Origin: Osmia lignaria lignaria | Taxonomy: Eukaryota; Arthropoda; Insecta; Hymenoptera; Megachilidae | DNA length: 64,000 bases | NCBI RefSeq assembly: GCF_051020975.1 | Contig: NC_135042.1 | Coordinates: 10,501,888-10,565,887 of the forward strand | Reading direction: 5' to 3' | In this document: positions 12,271 through 24,375 of the stretch, piece after piece | Position numbering within the stretch: position 1 is the stretch's first letter | Layout of the letters: each line of letters starts with the position of its first letter | Position numbers and translations under genes: made by a program | Notes under the pieces: model-generated | Seen by the model: the letters and a program-made list of their open reading frames with translations, nothing else | What the model was told of the DNA's origin: nothing | The model's database searches: none

Positions 12271-12755
12271 TAATTTTACCCAAATTAAGTGTCACATCTT
12301 CAAATTGAAATAAAACACAAGTGTCACATCTTCAAATTGAAAATTTTGTATGGTTACTTTATTAATTATGAAAAACAATATCATTCAACGGTCCTTCGAA
12401 TGAGTCATTTTTCACAGGGAAGAGACACTAATTGCCACCAAGATCGGATGATTTAACACAATTAGATTTTTTTTATGGGGTTTATGGAAAGTGAAGTTTA
12501 CGTCAATAATCCAAAGACTATCGACGAGCTGAGCAACAAAATCATAATCGCTATTGATGAAATTGAATTCCATTTGTGTGAAAATATAATGAAAAATTAG
12601 GTGAAAAAAGTCGAGGAGGACATTTAAATAATATTATCTTTTATAATTAATGTCATATAGTAGACTTTGTGTTAAAATAACGAAACCATAAAAAAATCAC
12701 ATACTTTGCGTTTTATTTCAATTTGAAGATGCAACACTAAATTTGGATAACCCTA
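12271..12755. mobile_element. Degraded mariner-type element with TA-flanked inverted ends
   Basis: The ends at 12271 and 12755 are inverted copies about 45 bases long. They share CCAAATT-AGTG and CATCTTCAAATTGAAATAAAAC and are bounded by TA on both sides, the mariner/Tc1 target. The inside carries a transposase remnant at 12432-12600. At only about 485 bp, most of the transposase is missing. The left end is unusual: a 32-bp unit is tandemly repeated at 12287-12318 and 12319-12342. Confidence 0.8.
12432..12600 (+). pseudogene. Mariner-like transposase C-terminal remnant
   Basis: From 12432 the frame reads LPPRSDDLTQLDFFLWG, which resembles the third catalytic-acid region of mariner-type transposases (PRSPDLTPLDFFLWG in the family). 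After a frame change near 12478 it continues FMESEVYVNNPKTIDELSNKI to a TAG at 12598-12600. The family places DNA-cutting DDD/E residues in this domain, and the Asp of the DLTQLD block is present. The frameshift and the loss of everything upstream make it inactive. Confidence 0.8.
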
Positions 12756-14152
12756 TACATCCCAGTTTCTGTCGCGAGTGTCTGTACGACCCTTAAGATT
12801 CAGTGTCGTCACGATTGCAAAACGATCCTCGTCGCAGGAGATTAAAGTTTTTTATCGTCTGTTAGAGTAGACCCTTGTCACTGTTTCGCGAGAACGTTCC
12901 AACGTGATTCGTCCGCGACGCAAGCCGTAAAGTCGTACACTCGAGTAAGCAAGAAATTGTTCTCGTCATTCTTCGCGCGTTCCCTTTTCCCAAGAAAAAA
13001 GAAAAAAAGAAAGGGTGATATTCAGCCGAGCAGCGTGATTTAGGCCCGACTCGTTTATCGTGGCCACTTTTTAACGAGGAGAACCACGAGAACTTTCGAA
13101 TTCCAAGCCAGTTTGGAAAATATTATTTATGGAGGGACGGCAACAAGCGAGTTACCTCGTTCCCTCTGCTTTATGGCGCGAGAACCGGCGAGCTGGTTCG
13201 TTGAAATTTTCGCGTATCACGGAAACGGAAATTCCTCGGCTTCAACGATGTTTAAAAAGTTTCCAACGATACCGTAAACCGTGGAGACATTTTCTCGAGA
13301 GGATAAACGAAATTGGACTTGATTTCGTTTCTGCGGTGCCACGCTCGAGCGTTATTTCAAACTGCTCTTCGAAATTCGCGTTACGTTCAGAGAAACGAAT
13401 GTTGTTCGTTTCTTTTTCCCCTCGATCGAAAATCGATCGGTTCCGGGTAAAGATTTTCAGCCGGCTCGTCGGGGTTCAAAGGTGGTTTCCTTTCGAACGA
13501 AATAGAGAGGAGAAACGAGGGACGGAGATAGTAGGAAGCGACTTCTGCAGTTGGTGGATGAATATTTTAACGTCTAGCCCGGGAATAAACGGACGCCTGC
13601 TAAAGGCCTGACTCGGTCTACTTGCCGGATGTCCGCGCCAGTGATTGTCAACTTTTCTGACAGCTTTATGCTGCCGTTTCCATGTCACCGGTGACGCGTG
13701 ATTGCTCGAAAACACGAATAAAAGTCGCTTCAATCGAGCCGGTCGAGTAATCACTTTTGCGAATTAAACAGTCCGAGTAGTACGACTCAACGATGAATCA
13801 AACAATTTAATTAGCCATTCACTGCTTTAGAATTATTTATCGTTTCGATGCAGACGAAGGAAACCGAAATATCATTTATAACTCTACAGACATTCGACGA
13901 ATTTACCGCGCCAGTAGTACGAGTGAACGATAAGTCAGCCGGATTATTATTTAAGCGATCCAATCGTTTTAGAATCGAAATTCCTCTGCGAGATATTCGC
14001 GTCGTTCGAAAGGAGGACAATCGAAAATGGAAGAAATGGTAGAAAATGGTAAGATATTTAGAGAAGATTGACGATTGTATCGCTCGGTTGGGGATCCCTG
14101 TTTCGAAGCAAAACTACAACGATGCCGGTTAAACAGCGATGGCTGGCATAGC

Positions 14153-14172
14153 GGGGGGGGGGGGGGGGGGGG
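14153..14172. repeat. Poly(G) run, 20 bases
   Basis: Uninterrupted G-run on the + strand. It could form quadruplex structures, and its exact length is unreliable in sequencing and assembly. Confidence 0.9.
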
Positions 14173-14503
14173 AGAAGAGGGATAGCCACCGTGACTTCGA
14201 CTACCACAGCTCGTATCGATCCCCTCTATTATTAGTTCGTCGTCGACCCCCATTAGAATCGTCAGAAACGCCGCTCATAACTCTTTTCAGACTTCGTTAT
14301 CGGACGTTTCAGCACGGATAACGCGTTTGACGTGACTGTCGGCAATAGCTTTCCGGTTATACACCGTAGTTTCCTCTTTGCCGTACGGAACGGTTAGAAA
14401 ACACTGACGGTAAGTTATGCAAACGGGAATAACGATGATTCGAATGTTGTTAATCACGCTCGATCCATCCGACGGTTATCACCGACTCGAAGGGAGGGAT
14501 GTA

Positions 14504-14516
14504 TTTTTTTTTTTTT
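14504..14516. repeat. Poly(T) run, 13 bases
   Basis: Simple T-run within a T-rich stretch. No associated element was recognised. Confidence 0.85.
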
Positions 14517-17500
14517 ACGATTTTATTTTTCTTCTTGTTTACCCTCGCCGTTTTGCCGAATACGCGTTTTTTATTCGGAGCAGCTATCGGCGATGAAATG
14601 GAAAAATATTTGTCGTTGGTCGCGTTCGAAGGGGAACGGAACGGTCGGGGAGAGGTAGGGAGGGTGCAATTCCGCGAGACAGGAAGCAGCTATTTAGTGG
14701 CTGGGTATAACCTTGCAGGAGACGGCTACTTCTGGAAGCTTCATATAACCCTCTTGAAAGCCACAAGCGGTTTTGTCGGAAGGACTAAAGGGGTGGAAGC
14801 AGGCTGAACAATACGGCTGTATAACACAGAGGAGAGAAGTTCGAAGCGGTATTGATCGAGTCGTGGTTACGTATTTTCTTCTTTCCAGCGAATATTGTTT
14901 CTCGATGCACATCCCGAATAAACACAGTTATTATCGTGTTCCTCCACCGTTTGTTCGGGCAAGTTTATTTATTTCAAAGTTACGACTGCCACGAAGGTAG
15001 ACCGAGTAGGTATGCAAAATAGGCTTTCGAATTTCTAAATTATTTATTTACTCGTTTCTTTTTTATTCGAGTACTTACACGTTCCTATATCTCGATCATT
15101 CTTATCAGATGGGGCTTGTTTCTACTGCAACCTCGAAACCGAGACAGATTAAATTCGTTCCGTGTTCAGCCCCTTAACTAGATTTCTCATCCTGTCTCTT
15201 ACAATCCTATCCATTCTACTTTACAACATTTCCAGAAAATGCATTTCACGTATCTTGCTCACGTCCTCGAATTTATTTACCCAGAGGTAACGAAGTCGCG
15301 TTATCGAGTAGATTTTCAAGCGGCTATCCTTTGAATTCCCAAAATCTACCTCGAATTCGATTCGAAAATTCGCCTTGTTTCGCCCATCGAACAAGTTCTA
15401 AAGCTGCTCGTTTAAAAATAAGGGAAAAAGATAAATAAAAAAAGGAGGATCCTCAACGATTCCACATTCGCAATTAAAAACTTTGTTCCGCGATGCTTGC
15501 GCGTGTTCAAACAGGGAGAAAAACCGAACGGTAAATTACGGTAGTCAAGTGAGATACGATACGTTGCAACGATAAAAAAAAGAGGAAAAAAAGATGAGAA
15601 CAGTACGATTGATCCGAGAACACAAAAGTTTATGCAGTTACGATAGAAGCGTATTTTCAGAGGTATGCGGTTCTCTTTCACCTCCTCTTGATTTCCAGGT
15701 GGTTGAAAGTTTTCGTTATCGAGCCACTTATTACGACATTGCTCTGTAATATGACCAGCCACCGTTTCCTCGTAAAATACACGCCGGACTGTACTCTATA
15801 AAGCTACTCTTTTGTACACGTGGATGTGATACGAACCTATCCGGTGAGCAAATTTAACCCTCTGCGGTTTGAAGCTGGTATATTCCCGGGACAGAGCTCG
15901 CAGAGTTATTCATTCCATATGATATAATCAATTTTATTGTGTTCCTGCCAGGTCAATTACTTGACCAGTCTCACTGCCACTGTTTATTAACAATTTCCCT
16001 ATAGCAAAGCTTTATCAGAATTTCTTCTTTCTTCTTCACATTCGAATCGATAAACGCAGATAGAATTAAAATTCTCGGAAATATGAAATTGCATCGCGCC
16101 TGATTTAATAATAATTACGCTTTCGTTTAGCGAAAACAAAACGTGAAAAATAATTCCAGCACAAAGAGCCATTGTATCGCTGTTGGAACAGAGAAATTTT
16201 CTTCTTTTATTATTCAAATCCGAAACACACGTCGTGCCACAATTATCCCAACAATTACGCGCGATATCGAGCAGAGAGGATTCTCGTGAACAACGAGAAC
16301 GGATGCATTCTGAAATCTCGAGCCGCCTAATGGCGATCCCCTCTATTTTCAAGGATTCGGTAAAATGGTTGAATTGAAAAGAGGGAAACGGTCGAAGGAG
16401 AAGTAGAAAATTGTACGCGACGAGAGAAACGAGAGGCAATCGTGGCAAGAAAATAGGAATACCGAGGAAGCATCGGAAGGAACGTTTGTCGGAGCGTTTC
16501 ATTGGAACAAATCGCGACCGATCTGCCGCAGGATCTCTAATATCGGGAGTGCAACCCTTAATATTTCTCCGTTTCGCGTGAAACGTTTCCTTCACGGTGT
16601 GTTCCGCTTCGGTTCAGAGCTCCTTTATCGGCCGTCCTGCCTTTTATTCGCCCTCCTGGAGAAACCGTCTGCGAGACAATAGCCGCGATGCGTTTCTCTG
16701 CTCTCTGCTCCTCCTCTCATCTACCTTCCACTCTTCCTCTTTGTTTCACCGTTCGACTTTATCTTTGTTCCTCGCCAGCAGAACCAGCCTTCCTAGTCGT
16801 CCTAATTTTTCACGGCTCACGAAATTTCCACTCGTCGTTTAATCCATAGAACGACCGAACGCCGCGGGCCGTTCCTTTACACTTTGCAGGAGAAACTGAA
16901 TCGAGCAGATTCGTTTCATCTTAATAAACATTCTCGATTTCGAGGAACAAAGGAGCTGAGCTGGTACCATGAAAGATTCTTAAAAGTTTCAGTTGGGAGG
17001 CATTTATCTCGTTGATCATCCGAGGGAAATCGACGTTTCCAGATGTACGAGAATAGGAGGAATCGTCTGTTGCGAACAGCGTACGCTCGACGGATGTTAT
17101 TTATCGCGGGACGAACGATTTCTCGTTCCGCACAGAGGCCGACGAACATATTACATTAGGAGCGAAGAGCTGGCGATAAACAACGGTCGATCGTGAGTAA
17201 CGAGAGCGGCAACTTTAGCCTGGATTCCGTATCCGCCGTTGTATCTTCCCTTGCGCCTCCCGTGGGCTTTGAGTTATTACATTTTCCAGCTTCGCTGTGG
17301 CGAGCTGAACGGACAAAAGGATGTGTGAGAAAGGCGCCGGGAAATATGGTGTACCGGCTGTATCGGAAAATTGTAGCACGTGTCGCGACACGGATCCAAC
17401 AAGACGGTTAAATGAAAATTGAACCGATACGAGATCACGACGTTCTTGTCTCAAACGATTCCACGGGGAACATAGACTTCCTCGTGTATCTTCTATGCCG

Positions 17501-17549
17501 CGAGACACCGTCTTCGAGAAAACGAACACAATCATTCGATATTTTTTAA

Positions 17550-18140
17550 AGGGTTAGACCACTCTAGAATTTTGAAAAAATCAAAATTTCTTTTTTTATT
17601 TAGAAGGTGCCTTAATCTCTTAAAAATGATATGGCAAAAGATTATGGGGGGAAAATCTCTAAGTACTCGAATTTCGAATTCTGGAGACTATTACTGAAGA
17701 CTTTAAACGCATTTTTCAAACTGGCCTGACTCGTAAATCAAACAGACCATTACTAATCGATTTGAAAATTTAACAGTACATTGAAAACTAAATTCTCTAT
17801 CGAACTACGTAGGATTTTTTCATTATATTACATAGTTCTTTTGTTATAAATAATTTTTTGGCGATTTTTTCTTGAAATTTTACATTTTCTCTTAAAACAT
17901 ACGTCATTTTTGCAAAAATCAATATGGCAAAAAAATCCTACGTAGTAAGAGCTGCTGGTCCGGCCGTTTAGCCTTACAAAAAAGAGGCGTCATCGAATCA
18001 CTATACAAAAATTAATTTTTAAAGTTTATTAGTTGTAAAATAAAGGCATGCTTACAGAATTTGGATTTATTCCATCATTAAAAAAAAAAAAAATTCCCAA
18101 AATATGCCTATTTTTTCTTGCTCCAGAGTGGCCTAACCCC
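17550..18140. mobile_element. TTAA-flanked non-autonomous DNA transposon
   Basis: Both sides are flanked by TTAA (17546-17549 and 18141-18144), the target of piggyBac-type elements. The left end reads AGGGTTAGACCACTCTAGA and the right end, inverted, reads GGGGTTAGGCCACTCTGGA, giving inverted termini of about 20 bases. Inside, a second inverted pair with the CTACGTAGGATTTTTT motif lies at about 17804 and 17932. The 591-bp body is AT-rich and has no transposase frame. The superfamily is inferred from the TTAA site only. Confidence 0.75.
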
Positions 18141-18144
18141 TTAA

Positions 18145-20039
18145 ATAAACGAATAAGAGACGAATTGCCATAGTCTTTTCTTTGTCGAACCTTAACCTTT
18201 CAATTAATATACCAGGAGAGTTATTTTCAGATACTTTCATACGATGAAATTACGTTAGACTTTCTATGTTTCTTCCTGTTTAATTGATCGCCTCTTCGTC
18301 AAAGGTTTTCACGCTATGAACTCGAAAGGATTCGCAACGTGTGCCTCGAATATACCAAGGGAAAACGCAATTTCGAAAATAGAACAGCTTTGACATCGGC
18401 CTGTATTCCAGCAACGACGAGAGAAAGAAAAAAAATCGGTCGAGCGATAAAACTGTGTAGAAAAAAGCGTACAGAGGGCCTTTGTACATCGCAGGGCCGG
18501 TAGAACTATCTGCTGCACCGACTTACAAAACTCGCCACCTTTTTTTTCCCTCCTTTCCTTTCATTTTTCTCTGTTTTAATTTGTAAATCTCCCTTCGTTG
18601 TTCAATGCTCGGTTCGTCGCTGCGCCTTTGTCTCCCGGAACCTCGAAACGACGAATACTTGATGATATCCGGCTGACCTGGCGAGCCAGTCTTCGAGGAA
18701 AGTCTTCGACGTGGAAATACTGGACGTTTCGGGACGTCATGGCGAGCTAAACTTGGCATAAAATTTCGAGAAACGACCGCGAGGAAAGTTCACAAATATC
18801 TCGAAGAATTCAGAAACGAAGACATGACTCGACGACTAAATCGCGTTTACGACAAGGGTTGATTTTCAATTAGGAAAACTAATAATTCTCGAAGGGTTGT
18901 TTCATCGCGGAAACTTGTAAATCAATGCGAAACAATTGATAAAGTTTATAGGTGAAACTACTTGGTTACGGTTCGACGACACCGGAAGAAAGTTGCAAGT
19001 TTTCATGGAATCTCTAGTTTACTTTCCACTCGAGACCCCCTGAATCATTTCATCCAGCGACAGCTGCCACGTAATTTCGCCTGGCTAGGAGTTACGTAGT
19101 TTGCGGTGCATAATGTTCTCCGAAGGTCAGCTCATGTTATAACGTTCAAGGGATGAGGAGAGCTCGAGCGAAAGGGTTGCGCAGTTCGAGCCATTAGCCT
19201 GTAGGATAATTTAGCGCTTAGTTACGGGGCTGGCTGTGTGTTACGCCAGTCGTATCCCTCGGTATCTGGCCTCGAAACGGAAACGGATTATTGTGTCCCG
19301 AGCTGTGTACTGAATTACACCGCTTGCCTTGTAATCGATACACCATACTTCACGCAGGGAATTACTTCGATAACCCATAAATCGTAAAACCTGTAATAAC
19401 CCGACGCGGTTTCAGCCAGTTTTTACAAGGTGAACCTGGAAATAATTAACGAGTCGTATCGCGAATGCTGAGTAGAAGGATTGTTTTTGATGGATCGACT
19501 GATCACCTTGATGGATCGCGACATTACACGGTTTCTCACTTATCCTTTGCCACAGTTGACTCGGGGATTATGGAACCGGGTTCCGCTAATCTACTCCGAG
19601 TATTAATCGAGCATCGATTACGGGGCAGAAGTTACTCAACTTTCATCGATTCTATCAGTTATCAAAAGAGAGAGAGGGTTTCGTAACTTCTCTAACTCTA
19701 TCGCGTTTTGAAAGGCAACGACTCCTCGAATGATAAAGAAAATTCGATTCGAAACGAGGTATGCTTTAACAGGCGTGTATCCTTTTTACGAAGCTGGCTA
19801 AAATAGAGCGGGGAAACTCGAAACGTCATTGGATATTCAGGAGGCTAACGGTATCGATAATCAACCATATTGAATGATAGATATCTCCTAGATACTCTAT
19901 ATTCTATATCAAGGATACCTCTCGACGACTGCTGAATCAGATAACACGTCGCGGTGATATTTTCTGCGCTCGCCGTCGAAACTACATTCGCAACAACTTT
20001 TTCGCAGTGGAAGAAACGAAACTTCGAGCAAGACAATGA
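18145..20039. other. Non-coding, nothing recognised
   Basis: No gene, repeat or RNA structure was identified. Open frames are short and show no family match. Confidence 0.55.
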
Positions 20040-20361
20040 AAAGGCAAGGGCAAAGGTGCAGGTAACTGCATCTAACATGCTTGGCTTTCTCAAACGCGTC
20101 TATAAACACTTCACCAATCCACACATACTATTTTGTCTTTACCTAGCACTTGTTGTACCAAATCTTGAATACGCAGCAATTATATGGTCGCCTCGAAAGC
20201 TGGAAGTACAATGAGCCTGACTAATCATAATTACAATCCTATCATGTCCAGATTCAGAATCAAAACACTTGAGCAATGACGCAGTGTAGTTGAAATTTTG
20301 TTCCTTCATAAAATTTTAACAAACAAAATAATTGACTGTCCGGCCCGTCTCCAACTCATTA
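20040..20361 (+). pseudogene. LINE (non-LTR retrotransposon) reverse-transcriptase C-terminal fragment
   Basis: The frame through 20214 reads ASNMLGFLKRVYKHFTNP then LALVVPNLEYAAIIWSP. This is the conserved LGFIKR...LVR..LEYAS.VWSP block just after the reverse-transcriptase fingers-palm in Jockey/CR1-like elements. The frame then shifts, and from 20250 RFRIKTLEQ-stop-RSVVEILFLHKIL continues with the matching downstream block ending IDCPARLQLI. The in-frame TGA at 20277-20279 could be a decayed CGA. Frameshift, stop and missing domains make it a dead fragment. Its 3' side is cut at TTAA by the foldback that follows. Confidence 0.85.
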
Positions 20362-20362
20362 A

Positions 20363-20991
20363 GGGGTTACGCCTTGTTCGGATCGGGGAAATGACGTAGT
20401 TTTCAAGATTTTTTTTGCCATCCTAACAAATATTTACTATGAAGTGAAATATATCATCGAAAAATAGATGTTTTAAAGTAGTTTTAAGATTTTTTTAAAA
20501 GTAAAATATTAAATAATTTTCTTGCGGTGGGCTTCTTCCAAACCGCATATTTGAAATCAAAACCAAAGAAGATTGAGTTAATATATTGTATTGTTAAGGG
20601 CCTGAACGAAGGGTTTTGCGAAATTTTGATTTTCACCAAAATGACAAGAATTTTACTGAAAAATCCGGTTTTTAAAGTCAAATTTTGTTTTCTTTGCGAT
20701 AAAAAAAAAGTTTTTCAACGAAATTATAAATCCTTCGTTCAGGCCCTTAACAATACAATATACTAACTCATTCTTCTTTGGTTTTGATTTCAAATAAGCG
20801 GTTTGGAAGATATCGTGGCCACCGCAAGTGATTCTCAAGATAAGTGCGTTCTACGAGCGTTCCCTCATTATTTAACATTTTACTTTTAAAAAAATCTGAA
20901 AACAACCTTAAAACATGTACTTTTCGATGGTATATTTCACTTCATATTAAATATTTATTAGGACGGCAAAAAAATCTTGAAAATCTTGAAC
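20363..20991. mobile_element. Large foldback element inserted in LINE fragment
   Basis: The left edge is TTAA (20359-20362) followed by GGGGTTACGCC, closely matching the GGGGTTAGGCC terminus of the element at 17550-18140. Arms of about 240 bases, at about 20400-20650 and 20700-20991, are inverted copies sharing AAGTGAAATATA, AACCGC-TATTTGAAATC and GTTAAGGGCCTGAACGAAGG. The right arm has about 40 extra bases near 20830-20870. The right terminal GGGGTTA and second TTAA were not found, so that end looks lost. No transposase frame is present. Confidence 0.75.
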
Positions 20992-23911
20992 TAAGAAGAA
21001 CTAAGCTAAGCTAATTCAAAGGCTAGCTATTCTAGCTGATAAGTTGGGTTGGGTTAAGTTAGGTTAGGTTATTTTTTGGATTCGAATCCAAATTTTTCAC
21101 ATTTTTGAAAAATTGTGATTTTTTAAAATGGCCATAACTTTGTAACGCCACGTGATATCGACCTCGGGACATTTCCTATCGTCTTCTCCGACCTTAATTT
21201 ATCTGATAAAATAGTCGAGATCAATTACCCGGGAAACTGCAATCCAACCATATTCTGTGTAAAAAGGGTTTCACCCGTTTAGAAGCTAAATAAATAAATA
21301 AATGAGTAGGAAAACTGAAAACGCTTGAACCAGCGTTTCTAAAAGTCAGAACAGAGAATTCCAACGGAAAGTAAGCCCGAAGAGAAGAAAGGATAAGTTG
21401 AAAAAACAACGGCTCGTTAGGCAGAACGAAGGATAAAGGGAAGGAAATCGCAGGGACGAACGGTCCACCGATAATTAACCCGGGTTAAATGCAGATCCAG
21501 AGATTGTCCGTTTGCAGCCAGCTCTTCTTCCTCGACACTTTGCAGCCCCAGAGGCGAGATTTTCGCTGGAGTCGAACGCCGAATCCGCGTCCTTTGCTCT
21601 ATTCAATTACTGGCATGGGATCGAGAAGGTAGGTAGAGGATAGCCTGAGGTGGTCTCAGCGTTCTAACGAGGCAGCATGGCAGTTTTCTCTTATGAAGAG
21701 AGTACTTCGGCATCTCTTCTAAACTCAAAGCTCGTTTCTTTGCGCGACCTCGAAAGGAAACATCTCTTCTTCCTTGCTGGACGAGACGTAGCAGAATTAA
21801 CAATAGCATTGACTCCGGTCGTCATTACGAAGGTTAAAATTCACTCCTTTCAAAGGGTTGAACGCGATACTCTGTTAAAAAAAAGTGGTATTCTACGAGA
21901 GGAGTCTTCTTTAGCCTGATTTCAGGAGGTTCCTTCCGTTTGTTTTGCCTCGATTTTCCAGCCTCCTAGCTGTAAGCTCGTTTTACTCGAGCCTGGATAA
22001 AGTTTCCACCGCGGTGACTCGACTGCAATTCGATGCTCCATCGTTCGCTTGTCAGCGTAATTGCAAGCATCCTGCCTCTCTTCGGCAAAAGGATTCGCGG
22101 CTCGAGCAAACACGGCAAGTTTGTCGCGAAAATATGGTCGAATTTTCGGTGCAGCTGCCTCGAGAAGCCCTCGAGAAGCTTCTTCTGTATAACTCCTGAT
22201 CGCGTCGGCGAAGAAGTTACTCGGCAAAGGCTTAATCGTCGGCTAAAGTAAACGAAAACAAGGATGCCGCGAGAGGTGGCAGGCTTTCCTAAGGGATGAA
22301 CCGAGGAGAATTTAACCCTTCGTCGAACTTTGAGATAACAATCGTTTGAATTTTCAAAGGTGAAGAAAGAATACTCGTCGATGGTTTGGATAACTTAGCG
22401 CAGGCTTGAATTTGTTTAACGATAGAATAACCGAAGGTAGCATAGTCCCTTTTGAGTCCTTTCATTACCAGTGACGATCTAAGAGCTAATCGAAGGGCTT
22501 TCTTCCTGTAACAGCGAATTCCATCGATGCAAGAGAAGAAAAAAAACAGGCGATATCTTCGTCGATGTTCGTTTCGTTCATTGTCGTCGGGATAAAGTTG
22601 CCTTGCGTTGTTGGAAAATCACGGGGAAGGTGGAGCGAGAGAGGAGAGGCGCCGAGACGTCTCGACGCCGGTTTACCGCCGGTTTATCGGCGTCGTCTTC
22701 TCGCAGACGCCCTGCTCCTCTCGTCTCCCGGTAGTCGCTTCATCTCCGTTTACACCGTGCCTGTTGTTTCTCTCTCTTCCTCGCTCTCCCCTTGGCTTCA
22801 TCGAAACCCTGTCTCCTTCCATCCTCTCTGGATCCGTTCTGTTTCTCTATTGATCCTTTCTCTACCCCCTGTGTTTGGCTGGCCGACTGCAAGCCACTCT
22901 GGTTTAGCCATTTCTGCGCTAGACGCCAGATAAGCGACGCTGATGTACCTAGGGTCGCAACATAAGCGATCCAGCTGAATTTTCGTTCACGGAAAAATAT
23001 TGGGGAATTTCCTTTCGCGAACAGACGAATTAGGACGTCAAAAAGAAACGTTGCATTTGCGAATGATGTCAATCTTTGTGTACGACTTTAAAATATAGCT
23101 TGATGCATCCAGGAGGCAAACATCGTGCATTTTCAGAAAGCAGGCCACGTCAAGGCTTAATGTACGAACATTTTTCCGCCTATACAAATGTAACTCGACG
23201 TTTTCGCAATGTATTAACCGATAGGCAACGCGAACCGTTCTCTAAGCTTCTTGACATCTCGTAGTCCCTCGACAAGGCCAACGAAAGTGCACGAGGCCCG
23301 AGCCTAGGTGACCTACAGCTCCTTGTTAAATTATTCATCGCGCTGACAGGGCGGTTTCCGCGTCGACGAGCATCATCTTCGTCGACGTAACGTGTGCACC
23401 CCTTGCCTTCCCTTAGCCGTTACCGACACGCGAAACACGTACCGTTTCCTTACCCTTCCGTGGCCATCTGCGACGTTAGATTAAAATGCTCTTCATCGTG
23501 GTCGGATCGAGGACGTCCCCCGAGATGCGTATTTCATTTCCATGCCAAAACGACGCTCTCTCGAGAAAAAAAAAAAGGAAGAAGACCGAAAGGAAAAGCT
23601 ACTGGGTAAGGAGCAGGGGTGATATTTCAAGCAAACGTTCCCCCACGACGACGATTACTCGAAACGATCGTCCGACTTCGAAACGCTTAAATTATTAGCC
23701 CACCGAGCTGTTATTCCGGGCACAGGTAGCGACAAATCGAGGAAAAGCAGGAAAGTTGGAAGAACGAGGAAGAAGCAGGGGATACCATTAGAAAGTTCCT
23801 CGAGACGTTTATTTTCACGGTAATGTGATATCGAGAGACACGAAAAGAAGAAGGGAATTTCTTGTACCCCTTGTTTTCGAAAAAAATTAATGCTATCACT
23901 TTTCTTCTATA
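20992..23911. other. Non-coding, short TTAGG run at left
   Basis: A degenerate run of TTGGG/TTAGG lies at about 21044-21072. A pyrimidine-rich stretch lies at 22760-22870. Open frames here lack any family resemblance. Confidence 0.55.
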
Positions 23912-24375
23912 CACTGGTGGAATTAATTCTGGACACTTTGAATAAAAATATTCTTTATTTCATATTTGTGCGGAAAATGTGTATTCTGTTATGCTAAATT
24001 GATACCGTAATATTTTTATTGTAATTTATAATGTTTATACTTAATATTTTCACATGATTTGCTTTGTAAACGTTTCAAAATTTTTATTAAAAAAAATCTA
24101 AACTGTGTCGGTATTTTTATTTTTGCGCCTGATGTGAAATATTCAATTAGAGTGTTGGATATTAATTTTTTCTACCTCCTTTGATGTACTGAAATTGTAA
24201 TTTTTATTGTATATTAAAATTATGGCTGTAAATGGTCTTTTCACTGATTTTTTTATATAAGCGACGCCCTAAAATTAGAAAATAACGATTAGAATATAAA
24301 ATATAAATGATTATAATTTGAATAAATGGGAAATTTAAGTAAAAATTTAAGTGTCCAGAATTAATTTCACTAGTG
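23912..24375. mobile_element. TA-flanked MITE (Tc1/mariner type)
   Basis: The ends are inverted copies of about 28 bases: CACTGGTGGAATTAATTCTG at 23912 and, inverted, CACTAGTGAAATTAATTCTG at 24375, continuing GACACTT. TA lies directly outside both ends (23910-23911 and 24376-24377). The 464-bp body is AT-rich and has no transposase frame. TIR style, TA target and size fit a Tc1/mariner-derived MITE. Confidence 0.85.

Larger units (their letters stand above)
12756..17545. other. Non-coding, with G20 and T13 runs
   Basis: No recognisable gene. The 198-codon minus-strand frame at 15999-16595 and the 160-codon plus frame at 13129-13611 have no family features. Simple runs lie at 14153-14172 and 14504-14516. 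A pyrimidine-rich stretch lies at about 16690-16760. Confidence 0.55.

Noticed and set aside
15999..16595. 198-codon minus-strand frame, the longest in the window
   Set aside because: No domain, no repeat of family motifs, and no supporting splice structure. Frames of this length are expected by chance in 64 kb of this composition.
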